Part shown: positions 1 to 5,691 of the stretch, one piece after another
Layout of the letters: each line of letters starts with the position of its first letter
How positions within the stretch are numbered: position 1 is the stretch's first letter
Source of the DNA: an uncultured Bacteroidales bacterium
GTDB lineage: Bacteria > Bacteroidota > Bacteroidia > Bacteroidales > F082
NCBI GenBank assembly: GCA_937884015.1
Contig: CALGBV010000185.1
Span: 1 to 7,295 of the forward strand
Direction: 5' to 3'
Length of the DNA stretch: 7,295 nucleotides
Notes under the pieces: model-generated
What the model was told of the DNA's origin: nothing
What the model saw: the letters and a program-made list of their open reading frames with translations, nothing else
Databases searched by the model: none
Translations under genes and position numbers: made by a program

Positions 1-133
1 GTGGGGAGATAAGGACGATGTTGTTGCCGTTGCTGATGGACTTTGTCAGTCTTGCGGTTTCGGCTTCGCGGTCGCAAAAATACTGTGGCTCTATTTTGCC
101 TTTCACCACAAATGGATTGGTTTCTTTCCCCAT
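1..133 (-). CDS. N-terminal fragment of a probable P-loop (archaeal-type/AAA) ATPase
   Basis: Only the first 44 codons are present; the gene runs off the left edge. The ATG at 133-131 opens a frame with no stop to position 1. The peptide begins MGKETNPFVV, has YFCDREAET at residues 18-26 and ends NNIVLISP. This matches, from memory, the start of a family of Bacteroidota ATPases in which the NPFV start and the FCDRE motif precede a beta strand ending in ISPRR.GKT, the Walker A loop. The Walker A itself would lie just outside the window, so nucleotide binding is inferred. Such proteins (PF01637-like, sometimes with a C-terminal nuclease-like domain) often occur in many copies per genome and mostly have no known role. 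A TAnnTTTG box lies just upstream and a terminator separates the gene from the peptidase operon, so it is probably its own transcription unit. Confidence 0.72.
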   Translation of the reverse strand, partial: MGKETNPFVVKGKIEPQYFCDREAETARLTKSISNGNNIVLISP

Positions 134-150
134 ATCATTGAATTTTGCGG

Positions 151-158
151 CAAAGGTA
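151..158 (-). promoter_or_regulatory. Bacteroidota -7 box (TACCTTTG) for the ATPase gene
   Basis: On the minus strand the sequence reads TACCTTTG, an exact match to TAnnTTTG, 17 nt before the ATPase ATG. Transcription would begin only about 10 nt before the start codon, giving a very short leader. The expected -33 TTTG is not present at the usual spacing; TTTTAC at 184-179 is the nearest candidate and is weak. The -7 match is seen directly; its use is inferred. Confidence 0.5.
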
Positions 159-206
159 ATTATTTATTTTGAATTATTGTAAAATGAATAATTATAAATT
201 GAATAA

Positions 207-240
207 AAAAACCGCCATTCAAATCTGAATGATGGTTTTT
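207..240 (-). terminator. Intrinsic terminator of the C10 peptidase operon, possibly bidirectional
   Basis: Arms 207-221 and 226-240 are complementary over 15 positions apart from one C/A mismatch and one G-U pair, with an AATC loop. On the minus strand the hairpin ends in GGCGGTTTTTT, the T-run expected of a Rho-independent terminator. It lies 58 nt beyond the peptidase stop. Because the stem itself ends in A and T runs, it could also stop plus-strand transcription, but no plus-strand gene is seen here. Confidence 0.8.
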
Positions 241-245
241 GTATA

Positions 246-271
246 TAGAGATGTTGCACGCAACGTCTCTA
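246..271. repeat. REP-like palindrome (AGAGAyGTTGC / GCAACrTCTCT)
   Basis: An 11-bp inverted repeat with a CACG loop: TAGAGATGTTG pairs with CAACGTCTCTA, with one T-G pair. It lies between the peptidase stop and its terminator. The form TAGAGACGTTGC...GCAACGTCTCTA resembles a dispersed intergenic palindrome I recall from several Bacteroidota and other genomes. Dispersal cannot be tested in this window, which holds one copy. It has no T-run of its own, so it is not a typical terminator. Confidence 0.6.
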
Positions 272-297
272 CAGGACTAGTCAATTTTCATTGTAAT

Positions 298-2847
298 TTA
301 CCGTTTAACAATCATTTTCGTCATGAATGGTTTCCCTTCTGAATCTTCAATGCGCAGCATATACATGCCTTCCGCCAGACCATCCAATGAGATGCTGGCT
401 GCGTTTTCAATAGTTTTCGCTAACTGTCCGAAAGTGTTGTATAGCTGGATTACAGTTGGTTCAATGCCTTCAATCCGTATTGTGTTCGAGGCAGGGTTAG
501 GATAGACTTTCATTTCGTCCGTGTGCGTTTCATTCATTCCGTCAACCGACCAATACACCCTTACGAAATACTCAGACTCGTTGTATCTTGAACGTGCCGG
601 AGCAGAATAGCAGTCTGAGGCTTGATAGTAGGCCACTACCTTGTAAAGATAAGAGGTCTCGTCATCCAATGTGGTGTTGTCAGTGTAGGAAGTGTAGCTG
701 GCGCCGAGCGTCTTGATTTGCTGCCAGTTCATGTCGGTTTCCTTGGTGCGGTAGATGTAAAATCCTGAGAGGCCGTCGTGAGGTTGGGGCGTTTCCCATG
801 TCAGTTTCACTTTGTTGCTGCTGGTCGTTTCATACCATAGGTTGGTAGGCGGTTGGCAGCCATCGCCTACAGTGGCGCAGATTTCGTTGCTTGGTTCGCT
901 TTCGCCCGAAGTGCAGAATGTCGTCACGCGATAACAGTTGCCGCCATGATTCGGAATTTCATCTATGAATGTGGTGGCAGGGCTATGCACGGTATGCAGT
1001 AATGTGCCATTGCGATACACGTTGTAATCCATTGTTTCGTCCAAGGCTTCCCATGTCAGCACCACATGGTCGTCTTCCGCAAAGGCGTTAAAGTCTACTG
1101 GTGTGTCGCAATCCGAGCCGTTGCCACAACTATTGTTCGTCCGGAGGAAAGTTCCTTCTTCAATGCCATCTAATGAACCGGAATAGGAATAAACAATTTG
1201 GTTTTCAGCGTTTTTGATAACGAAATTTACATTGCTAACCGTACTGTTTCCTTTGGCAAAAGCGAAAGAGACATGTCCCAAAGGCACATCCACAGAAAAC
1301 GTCTCGCTGTTTGTTTGTGTCGTCACGGAAGCTATCACTTGCATCGCATTGTTGATTATTTGGATTGAAGCCCCCTGCCAGCCGTTCAAAGAGGAGGTGC
1401 CAGCTTCGATGGTCCATGCGCAGGAAGGTCCGAAGCGCACATCATTTTCACTGGCAGCACTCCCGCGATTTCCGTTGTTCACCGCATACACTTGATAGTC
1501 GTGCAAGCCGTAGAATGGCACTTCGTCGGTGATTTCCATAGCTGCACCCGGAGTGACATCATCCTGGGTGAAAACCACTCTGCCGCCACATTTGACGATG
1601 ATTTGGTCGATGTGTGTCAAGTTGCTGTTGTTTAAGCCTTTCGTCGGGTTGCTCCAACGCACGGTGCATGTGTATGAATCGTCGGAAAGCGGCTGAACAG
1701 TCAAGTTGGACGGTGCTTTGGGCGTGTTGTTATAAACATCGAGCGGCATGGCATCGGCTATCATCTTTTGAGCCAAATTCCAAGTCTGGTTGTAGGTGTG
1801 CAGGTTGTCGATGCTGAAATAACCGTCGAGAACGCCGCCCCAGCTCCAGTTGATATGAAACAGGCCATTGTCGTCATAACCATCGCAAATGAAAGCGTGT
1901 CCCATGTTAGCACCATCGGTGCCTGCATATAGGATTGGGATGGCCATGTCCAAGGCGTCGCGCATCATGCTCACCCATTCATCGTATGAATAATCGTCTC
2001 TCTCCAAATTGTGCGAAGCGCCATAACCGAAATAGGAACTCATTGCGGATGGAATGTTTTGGTGCAAGGCTCCGCTGCCGTAGGCACCATATTCCATATT
2101 GACGCTTACGCCGCAATGGAATATCAGCGGACCCACATAATGTTCGTTTCCCTGCAGCGATTCGGGCATTTCTTCCCAATGATAGGTGGTTGCGCCGAAA
2201 TCAGCACTTATGGTGCCATAAAGATAGCTGTTGTAAGAATGAGTGCCAGTGCCTTGCTGCGGATGATTCCAATATTTCATCACCTGCGCCATTGTGGTTG
2301 CCACACATCCCGCGTATGCACAACCGCAAGGGCCTTTATTGTCTTTCGGACAATACGAGTTGTAGTAACACTCCTGATCCCAATGCGTACTGACCAAAGG
2401 CTCGACAACCACCGATTTCGAGTTTTGCGTCTTGCCGCAGCGTTCAAGGTTTTCCCATTCCTTGGCGATCACAAAATCAGCTTTTGTCAGTTTTTCTTCT
2501 GCAAAATCAACGGATTGACTGTATCCATCAAGGAAGTACCGCAAGCCCGCTGGTATATGGTTTCCATTAAAATAGCCCGTTTCGGAATAGCCGAGGATGG
2601 GGCTGGTAAGATTACAGGCCGAAACGATGACGAAGCCATCGGGAATGCCGTTGAAGACATGGTACGAAGGGTTGCCTTTTTCGGTGACAGCCGTGCAAAC
2701 CCATTCCAATGATGTGTTTTCGGCAAAATTGGTTTCAACAAATTTTGCGCCTAAAGCCTTAGCGCGTTGCACATCGACATTACCAGCCCATGCGGAAACC
2801 GATGCCAACATCAGAATGATGATGAAAGATAATCTATTGTTTTTCAT
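298..2847 (-). CDS. Secreted C10 (streptopain-like) cysteine peptidase with Fn3-like modules and T9SS type A sorting domain
   Basis: An 849-residue secreted protease. Residues 1-21 are a signal peptide (cut near AWA/G). About 24-115 form a Spi/propeptide-like domain with GFVIVSA and ILGYSE, which in this family keeps the enzyme inactive. The catalytic domain spans about 150-368: nucleophile Cys181 in GCVATTMAQVMKYW, His317 in MGHAFICDGY, and Asn333-Trp334 in HINWSWGG, matching the SpeB active-site order. An Fn3-like module (375-470), a beta module with NGWQGASIQI (475-575) and two Fn3-like modules (580-660, 664-750) follow. The C-terminal sorting domain starts at VYPNPASN (781-788) and ends MTKMIVKR. 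At 849 residues it is about twice the length of streptopain, the extra being the modules. All key residues are present, so it should be active. The start is coupled to the upstream gene by an ATGA overlap. Substrate unknown. Confidence 0.93.
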   Translation of the reverse strand: MKNNRLSFIIILMLASVSAWAGNVDVQRAKALGAKFVETNFAENTSLEWVCTAVTEKGNPSYHVFNGIPDGFVIVSACNLTSPILGYSETGYFNGNHIPAGLRYFLDGYSQSVDFAEEKLTKADFVIAKEWENLERCGKTQNSKSVVVEPLVSTHWDQECYYNSYCPKDNKGPCGCAYAGCVATTMAQVMKYWNHPQQGTGTHSYNSYLYGTISADFGATTYHWEEMPESLQGNEHYVGPLIFHCGVSVNMEYGAYGSGALHQNIPSAMSSYFGYGASHNLERDDYSYDEWVSMMRDALDMAIPILYAGTDGANMGHAFICDGYDDNGLFHINWSWGGVLDGYFSIDNLHTYNQTWNLAQKMIADAMPLDVYNNTPKAPSNLTVQPLSDDSYTCTVRWSNPTKGLNNSNLTHIDQIIVKCGGRVVFTQDDVTPGAAMEITDEVPFYGLHDYQVYAVNNGNRGSAASENDVRFGPSCAWTIEAGTSSLNGWQGASIQIINNAMQVIASVTTQTNSETFSVDVPLGHVSFAFAKGNSTVSNVNFVIKNAENQIVYSYSGSLDGIEEGTFLRTNNSCGNGSDCDTPVDFNAFAEDDHVVLTWEALDETMDYNVYRNGTLLHTVHSPATTFIDEIPNHGGNCYRVTTFCTSGESEPSNEICATVGDGCQPPTNLWYETTSSNKVKLTWETPQPHDGLSGFYIYRTKETDMNWQQIKTLGASYTSYTDNTTLDDETSYLYKVVAYYQASDCYSAPARSRYNESEYFVRVYWSVDGMNETHTDEMKVYPNPASNTIRIEGIEPTVIQLYNTFGQLAKTIENAASISLDGLAEGMYMLRIEDSEGKPFMTKMIVKR

Positions 2848-2853
2848 TGTATT
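2840..2853 (-). promoter_or_regulatory. Translation start context AATACAATGAAAAA of the peptidase gene
   Basis: The 14 nt around the start codon are identical to those of the two upstream secreted-protein genes. Here the sequence also contains the last codons and TGA of the preceding gene, so the same bases serve as coding sequence and as start leader. There is no purine-rich Shine-Dalgarno motif, as is usual in Bacteroidota. Coupling to translation of the upstream gene is likely. Confidence 0.6.
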
Positions 2854-3749
2854 ATAATTTTATCAGTATATACATTTCCTTTTTCATCCCTAATCCTCAG
2901 CAAATACACCCCTTCGGGCAAGTCTGCCACGCTGAATTCATTCATATCGCACACGGTTTTCGTCAGTTGGCCGAGGACGTTGTAAACCAGCACTTCTGTA
3001 GCTGTTACGCCATCGATACGGACAACACCTTTGACTGGGTTAGGATAAACGATAAGATCAGAAGAAATCAGTTGACTTTCAAGGCTCCACTGGTCATTAG
3101 TCGCATGGCCCCAAATCATAAACTGCACCATGTCAAAGCCATAATTTGCTGCGTCTTCCCATTTGTTCTCTGCGGTCTGGACCCACCTTGCATTAGGGTC
3201 AGCTTCCGATGGGGCGGCATAGGACACTGACGCAGAATAGGTTTCGGTTACCGTGAGTTCTGAAAAGACAATCCACAGATATTGGGTGACGTCAATTGCG
3301 ACAGGATGTTCCAAATCAAAATCTACCAATCCCACATAGTGTATGGGGGTATACAATTGTTCATTCATCAAAGTCAAAGGCATGTAGCTATTGCCATAAT
3401 AAACTTGCATCATCAGATTTCCCGTATTCCATTCGCTTTCATAGAACGCTACGCGCGTCAGAGTGAAACCTTCGTATGACTGAAGTATTGAAGGCGGGAA
3501 CATAACCGCCCACGAAAAAGGAATACCCTCTGGTCTATAGGCCATGCTAGTATAGTATTCTTCTGTGCCATAGTGAAGCCATACGGCCTCTTCGGAAACA
3601 ATAGCCGGATGTTGCAAGGGAACGGATTCTTGCATTTCGGCGGCTATGAATGGGTTAGACTGAATGTCTGCAGGAGACGGTTCCTGCGCAAAGGCCTTGA
3701 CCCCGAAAAGAAGGGCAAAGGCGAAAAGTAAAAGTGCTGAATTTTTCAT
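2844..3749 (-). CDS. Secreted beta-rich protein of unknown function with T9SS type A sorting domain
   Basis: A 301-residue exported protein. The ATG at 3749 is preferred over an in-frame TTG at 3758 because it sits in the start context shared with the two other cargo genes and gives a normal signal peptide (residues 1-21, cut at AFA/Q, leaving Gln at +1). Residues about 50-215 are rich in beta-strand and aromatic residues (WLHYGTEEYY, ILQSYEGFTLTRVAFY, YLWIVF, MIWGHA). They resemble beta-sandwich modules seen in Bacteroidales surface proteins and gingipain-type adhesins, but I see no catalytic motif. The sorting domain covers about 231-301: VYPNPVKG, LGQL, LPEGVYLLRI, ending DKIIIQ. It is close in pattern to that of the downstream peptidase, which it overlaps by 4 nt. 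An accessory or adhesive role to the peptidase is inference only. Confidence 0.85.
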   Translation of the reverse strand: MKNSALLLFAFALLFGVKAFAQEPSPADIQSNPFIAAEMQESVPLQHPAIVSEEAVWLHYGTEEYYTSMAYRPEGIPFSWAVMFPPSILQSYEGFTLTRVAFYESEWNTGNLMMQVYYGNSYMPLTLMNEQLYTPIHYVGLVDFDLEHPVAIDVTQYLWIVFSELTVTETYSASVSYAAPSEADPNARWVQTAENKWEDAANYGFDMVQFMIWGHATNDQWSLESQLISSDLIVYPNPVKGVVRIDGVTATEVLVYNVLGQLTKTVCDMNEFSVADLPEGVYLLRIRDEKGNVYTDKIIIQ

Positions 3750-3755
3750 TGTATT
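3742..3755 (-). promoter_or_regulatory. Start context AATACAATGAAAAA that fixes the start of the 301-aa secreted protein
   Basis: The 14-mer is the same as at the other two cargo genes and places the ATG at 3749-3747. The longer reading from TTG at 3758 would add only Met-Asn-Thr and would consume this conserved leader, so it is less likely. No TAnnTTTG box is seen between here and the upstream stop, supporting transcription from the promoter of the beta-helix gene. Confidence 0.6.
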
Positions 3756-3785
3756 CAATTATTTGATTGTCATTATTTTATTGGA

Positions 3786-3813
3786 TTCCATTTCACTGGC
3801 TCAAGGGAATGGA
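3786..3813 (-). other. Short hairpin upstream of the 301-aa protein gene, competing with the 83-nt element
   Basis: TCCATTTC (3787-3794) can pair with GGAATGGA (3806-3813), with one T-G pair and an 11-nt loop. The right arm is also the outer arm of the palindromic element at 3806-3888, so the two folds exclude one another. In the transcript this lies about 40 nt before the start codon. The pairing is visible; any regulatory effect is a guess. Confidence 0.3.
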
Positions 3814-3888
3814 GTTCGCTTGTAATTTAGATATGCGGCGGCGGTTGAAGTCCGCGTTCAGTTGACGATAAGTCGCCGCCGCCATTCC
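3806..3888. repeat. 83-nt palindromic intergenic element with GC-rich arms
   Basis: The outer arms GGAATG (3806-3811) and CATTCC (3883-3888) enclose inner arms GCGGCGGCG (3835-3843) and CGCCGCCGC (3874-3882). The inner stem is 9 bp, extendable by a G-U pair. On one side the arms are adjacent; on the other a 23-nt stretch intervenes. Inside the loop TGAA (3846-3849) can pair with TTCA (3857-3860). The arms are far richer in G and C than the AT-rich flanks. This looks like a REP-like or small non-autonomous repeat in the gap between two cargo genes. There is no T-run, so it is not a classical terminator, though it could stabilise the 3' end of the upstream mRNA segment. Confidence 0.5.
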
Positions 3889-3910
3889 ACAAACACCTAA
3901 CTTTCTTCCG

Positions 3911-3931
3911 TTCCCGACCGAAGGGCGGGAA
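3911..3931 (-). other. Hairpin just after the stop of the beta-helix gene
   Basis: TTCCCG (3911-3916) pairs with CGGGAA (3926-3931); an inner CC/GG pair follows after one mismatch, leaving a three-base loop. It starts 4 nt beyond the stop codon. In the transcript it is followed by CGGAAGAAAG rather than a T-run, so it is unlikely to end transcription. It may protect the 3' end of the beta-helix message or act with the 83-nt element to set the level of the two downstream genes; both ideas are inference. Confidence 0.4.
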
Positions 3932-3934
3932 TCT

Positions 3935-5539
3935 TCATTCCTTCGCCCATTTCCCAGTCTCAACAAGGCTCTTTGATCCTGTCGAAATGATGCTCCAAAA
4001 ATACATTCCTGAAGGCCAGTTTCCAGTAACGATGTTTGCCGAACTGCCATCAATCTTCTGCTCAACTATCTTTCTGCCGCTGAGGTCGTAAATTGCTATA
4101 ATGGCGTTTTCCATTTCGGTCTCGACATAAAGTGTGTTTCTGCCTGGATTTGGAAAGACGTTGCTTTGAACGGACAGTTCCTCCACGGCATCCAAATCGG
4201 GAAACTCAACGGCTCCCATGTCGATGTGGCCATAAACTACACGTGGGTTGCCGAAAAAGTCGGTTTCGGGATAATATTGGCTCATGCTGGTGGCTCCCGC
4301 ATCGCGGCAAGGCGAGGCCTCAAGCAAGGTCCAATGTGAAGCCACCGTTGAATGGTCGAATGTTGGGCCTAAGCCTTCGGTGGGCTGGGTAAACTGTGGG
4401 TCGGCGTAAACATCATTTTCACCAGTTACACCGTTTGGAAAAGCGTGGCAGTTGTTGAAAGCCGTTGGGTCGCCATGGGTCGGATCCATGCGCTCGAAGA
4501 AAATGCCCGTGTTACCATAGAAAATGTTGTTGTAAATCTTTTGCTGTCCGCAAGTCCAAATGCCCGAACCGTTGCCATGTAAAAAGCCTTCGCTGTCGTT
4601 GTTGGCGATGGTGTTGTTGTAATAATGCGAGTAGTTTGGAGCGGTGGAGCCAATCACGGGTGAAAAACCTTCGTTGTTGACAATGATGTTGTCGTGGAAA
4701 CGGCCCACCGAAACATCCCAGCCGAGATATGCCGTATTGCCGTGGTTGCCGTGGATATAATTGTTATAGACCTGAGGCCCTGAGGCCATCCACGACACTT
4801 CGCCCAGGTGCATGTCAACAGCCGTACCATAAATGCCTGTGTTGTTGTAAAACTCACAATTCCTTACGGTAAGGTTGCGCAAACCTTCCACCAGGATGCT
4901 GGCGCCCCAGCAGGCAAAATTGTCGTGAAAGACACAATATTCGACAAGAAATGTGCCCGGTTCGCTGACAAACATGGCACCTCCACCATTATGTGGGTCA
5001 AGATACACATCGCCCTTGTAGGCATGGTTATGGTCGAAATCGCTATGTGCAAAATAGCAATACTTCTTGTTCGTCACATAAAGGCCAGCACCTTTCTGTT
5101 CTTCGCCAGAAGCTGAATTGAGCACCTTGCCATAACTGAGTTTGCAATATTCCATAACGACAGAGTCTTGCGAATTGCTTTGGTCGGAAATCAGGTGGAT
5201 GCCACGCCAACCCGATACGACATCGGCATTTTCGAAGTCGGTGATGTCGCGGGCTGTAAATGTGATGGGATACTTATCTGCACCCAAAGCATAAAACGAT
5301 CCGTTGTGAACCGTAATGCGGTAATAGCCTTCTGCAATCACGCATGTTCCGCGCTCGACAGAGAGACGGGCTTTGCCACCTTCTTCCGGCTCAATGACGA
5401 CATCGCCCATGAGTCGAACCGTGTCGGCATCCCATAACACATGACCGTAGTATTCTCCCGAAACTTCGATGGTTTGTGCCTGCGCAAAAGTCCCGAAAAA
5501 CAGAGTGAAAACAAAAAGTAAAAATGCTGGTTTTTTCAT
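3935..5539 (-). CDS. Secreted right-handed parallel beta-helix protein with choice-of-anchor Q region and T9SS sorting domain
   Basis: A 534-residue exported protein. Residues 1-21 are a signal peptide (cut at AQA/Q). Residues about 110-350 contain repeated coils of the parallel beta-helix type: YCKLSYG, HSDFDHNHA, YCVFHDNFA, NCEFYNNTG, YNNYIHGNHG, HDNIIVNNEG, YNNTIANNDS, YNNIFYGNTG, with stacked Asn and aromatic positions. About 378-447 match the choice-of-anchor Q pattern (DPQF, then SPCRDAGA, then DFFGNPR and HIDMGAVEF). The C-terminal sorting domain begins near NVFPNPGRN (460-468) and ends in the GKW-type tail GKWAKE. Folds of this kind occur in pectate lyase-like enzymes, chondroitinases and adhesins; I cannot identify catalytic residues, so polysaccharide binding or cleavage remains possible only. 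It is the first gene of the presumed cargo operon and has its own promoter. Confidence 0.88.
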   Translation of the reverse strand: MKKPAFLLFVFTLFFGTFAQAQTIEVSGEYYGHVLWDADTVRLMGDVVIEPEEGGKARLSVERGTCVIAEGYYRITVHNGSFYALGADKYPITFTARDITDFENADVVSGWRGIHLISDQSNSQDSVVMEYCKLSYGKVLNSASGEEQKGAGLYVTNKKYCYFAHSDFDHNHAYKGDVYLDPHNGGGAMFVSEPGTFLVEYCVFHDNFACWGASILVEGLRNLTVRNCEFYNNTGIYGTAVDMHLGEVSWMASGPQVYNNYIHGNHGNTAYLGWDVSVGRFHDNIIVNNEGFSPVIGSTAPNYSHYYNNTIANNDSEGFLHGNGSGIWTCGQQKIYNNIFYGNTGIFFERMDPTHGDPTAFNNCHAFPNGVTGENDVYADPQFTQPTEGLGPTFDHSTVASHWTLLEASPCRDAGATSMSQYYPETDFFGNPRVVYGHIDMGAVEFPDLDAVEELSVQSNVFPNPGRNTLYVETEMENAIIAIYDLSGRKIVEQKIDGSSANIVTGNWPSGMYFWSIISTGSKSLVETGKWAKE

Positions 5540-5545
5540 TGTATT
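5532..5545 (-). promoter_or_regulatory. Start context AATACAATGAAAAA of the beta-helix gene
   Basis: Identical over 14 nt to the other two cargo starts. Here it is preceded by AAAGAAAGGA, a purine-rich stretch that could act as a weak ribosome site and which the other two lack. Confidence 0.55.
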
Positions 5546-5567
5546 TCCTTTCTTTTAAATGTCGCAG

Positions 5568-5600
5568 CAAAATTATACAAAAAAACCGCTTTATTTCAAA
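5568..5600 (-). promoter_or_regulatory. Bacteroidota-type promoter of the T9SS cargo operon
   Basis: On the minus strand TTTG (5600-5597) is followed after 21 nt by TAATTTTG (5575-5568), matching the -33 TTTG and -7 TAnnTTTG consensus. Transcription would begin near 5560, about 20 nt before the beta-helix ATG. It is the only full two-box promoter I find in the gaps, and no other TAnnTTTG box is seen in the gap before the 301-aa gene, so it probably serves all three cargo genes. Confidence 0.65.
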
Positions 5601-5611
5601 GCAGAAGGCGG
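5579..5611 (-). terminator. Probable intrinsic terminator of the TPR regulator, overlapping the cargo promoter
   Basis: On the minus strand GCTTT (5602-5598) pairs with AAAGC (5592-5588), followed by GG and seven T residues (5585-5579). An alternative outer pairing CCGC (5611-5608) with GCGG is also possible. The stem is short, so termination may be partial. The hairpin contains the -33 box of the next operon. Confidence 0.5.
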
Positions 5612-5633
5612 AAGTACAAGTTTTTGTTTTTAA

Positions 5634-5680
5634 AGAATATTGGTTTTCAATTGTTTAGCAATTGGAAAGTACAATATTTT
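5634..5680 (-). other. Long imperfect hairpin in the 3' region of the regulator
   Basis: Outer arms AATATTG (5636-5642) and CAATATT (5672-5678) flank an inner CAATTG (5648-5653) / CAATTG (5659-5664) stem with TTT/AAA extension across one bulged base and a five-base loop. It begins about 12 nt after the regulator stop. No T-run follows on the minus strand, so a role in mRNA stability or as a binding site is more likely than termination. Confidence 0.4.
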
Positions 5681-5691
5681 GTAGAGGGGAA

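Noticed and set aside
2011..2712. Plus-strand ORF of 233 codons opposite the peptidase
   Set aside because: It lies antisense to the propeptide and catalytic core of the peptidase, has no recognisable domain, and the minus-strand reading has clear active-site motifs.
3806..3888. Integron attC site
   Set aside because: Size and imperfect palindrome fit, but I find no matching RYYYAAC and GTTRRRY core sites at the ends and no integrase nearby.
3806..3888. Rho-independent terminator of the beta-helix gene
   Set aside because: The GC-rich stem is strong, but no T-run follows it on either strand.
3793..4065. Minus-strand ORF of 90 codons over the end of the beta-helix gene and the 83-nt element
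   Set aside because: It is out of frame with a well-supported gene for half its length, and its tail only translates the palindromic repeat. Kept in mind because a repeat of this kind may yield recurring spurious hypothetical proteins.
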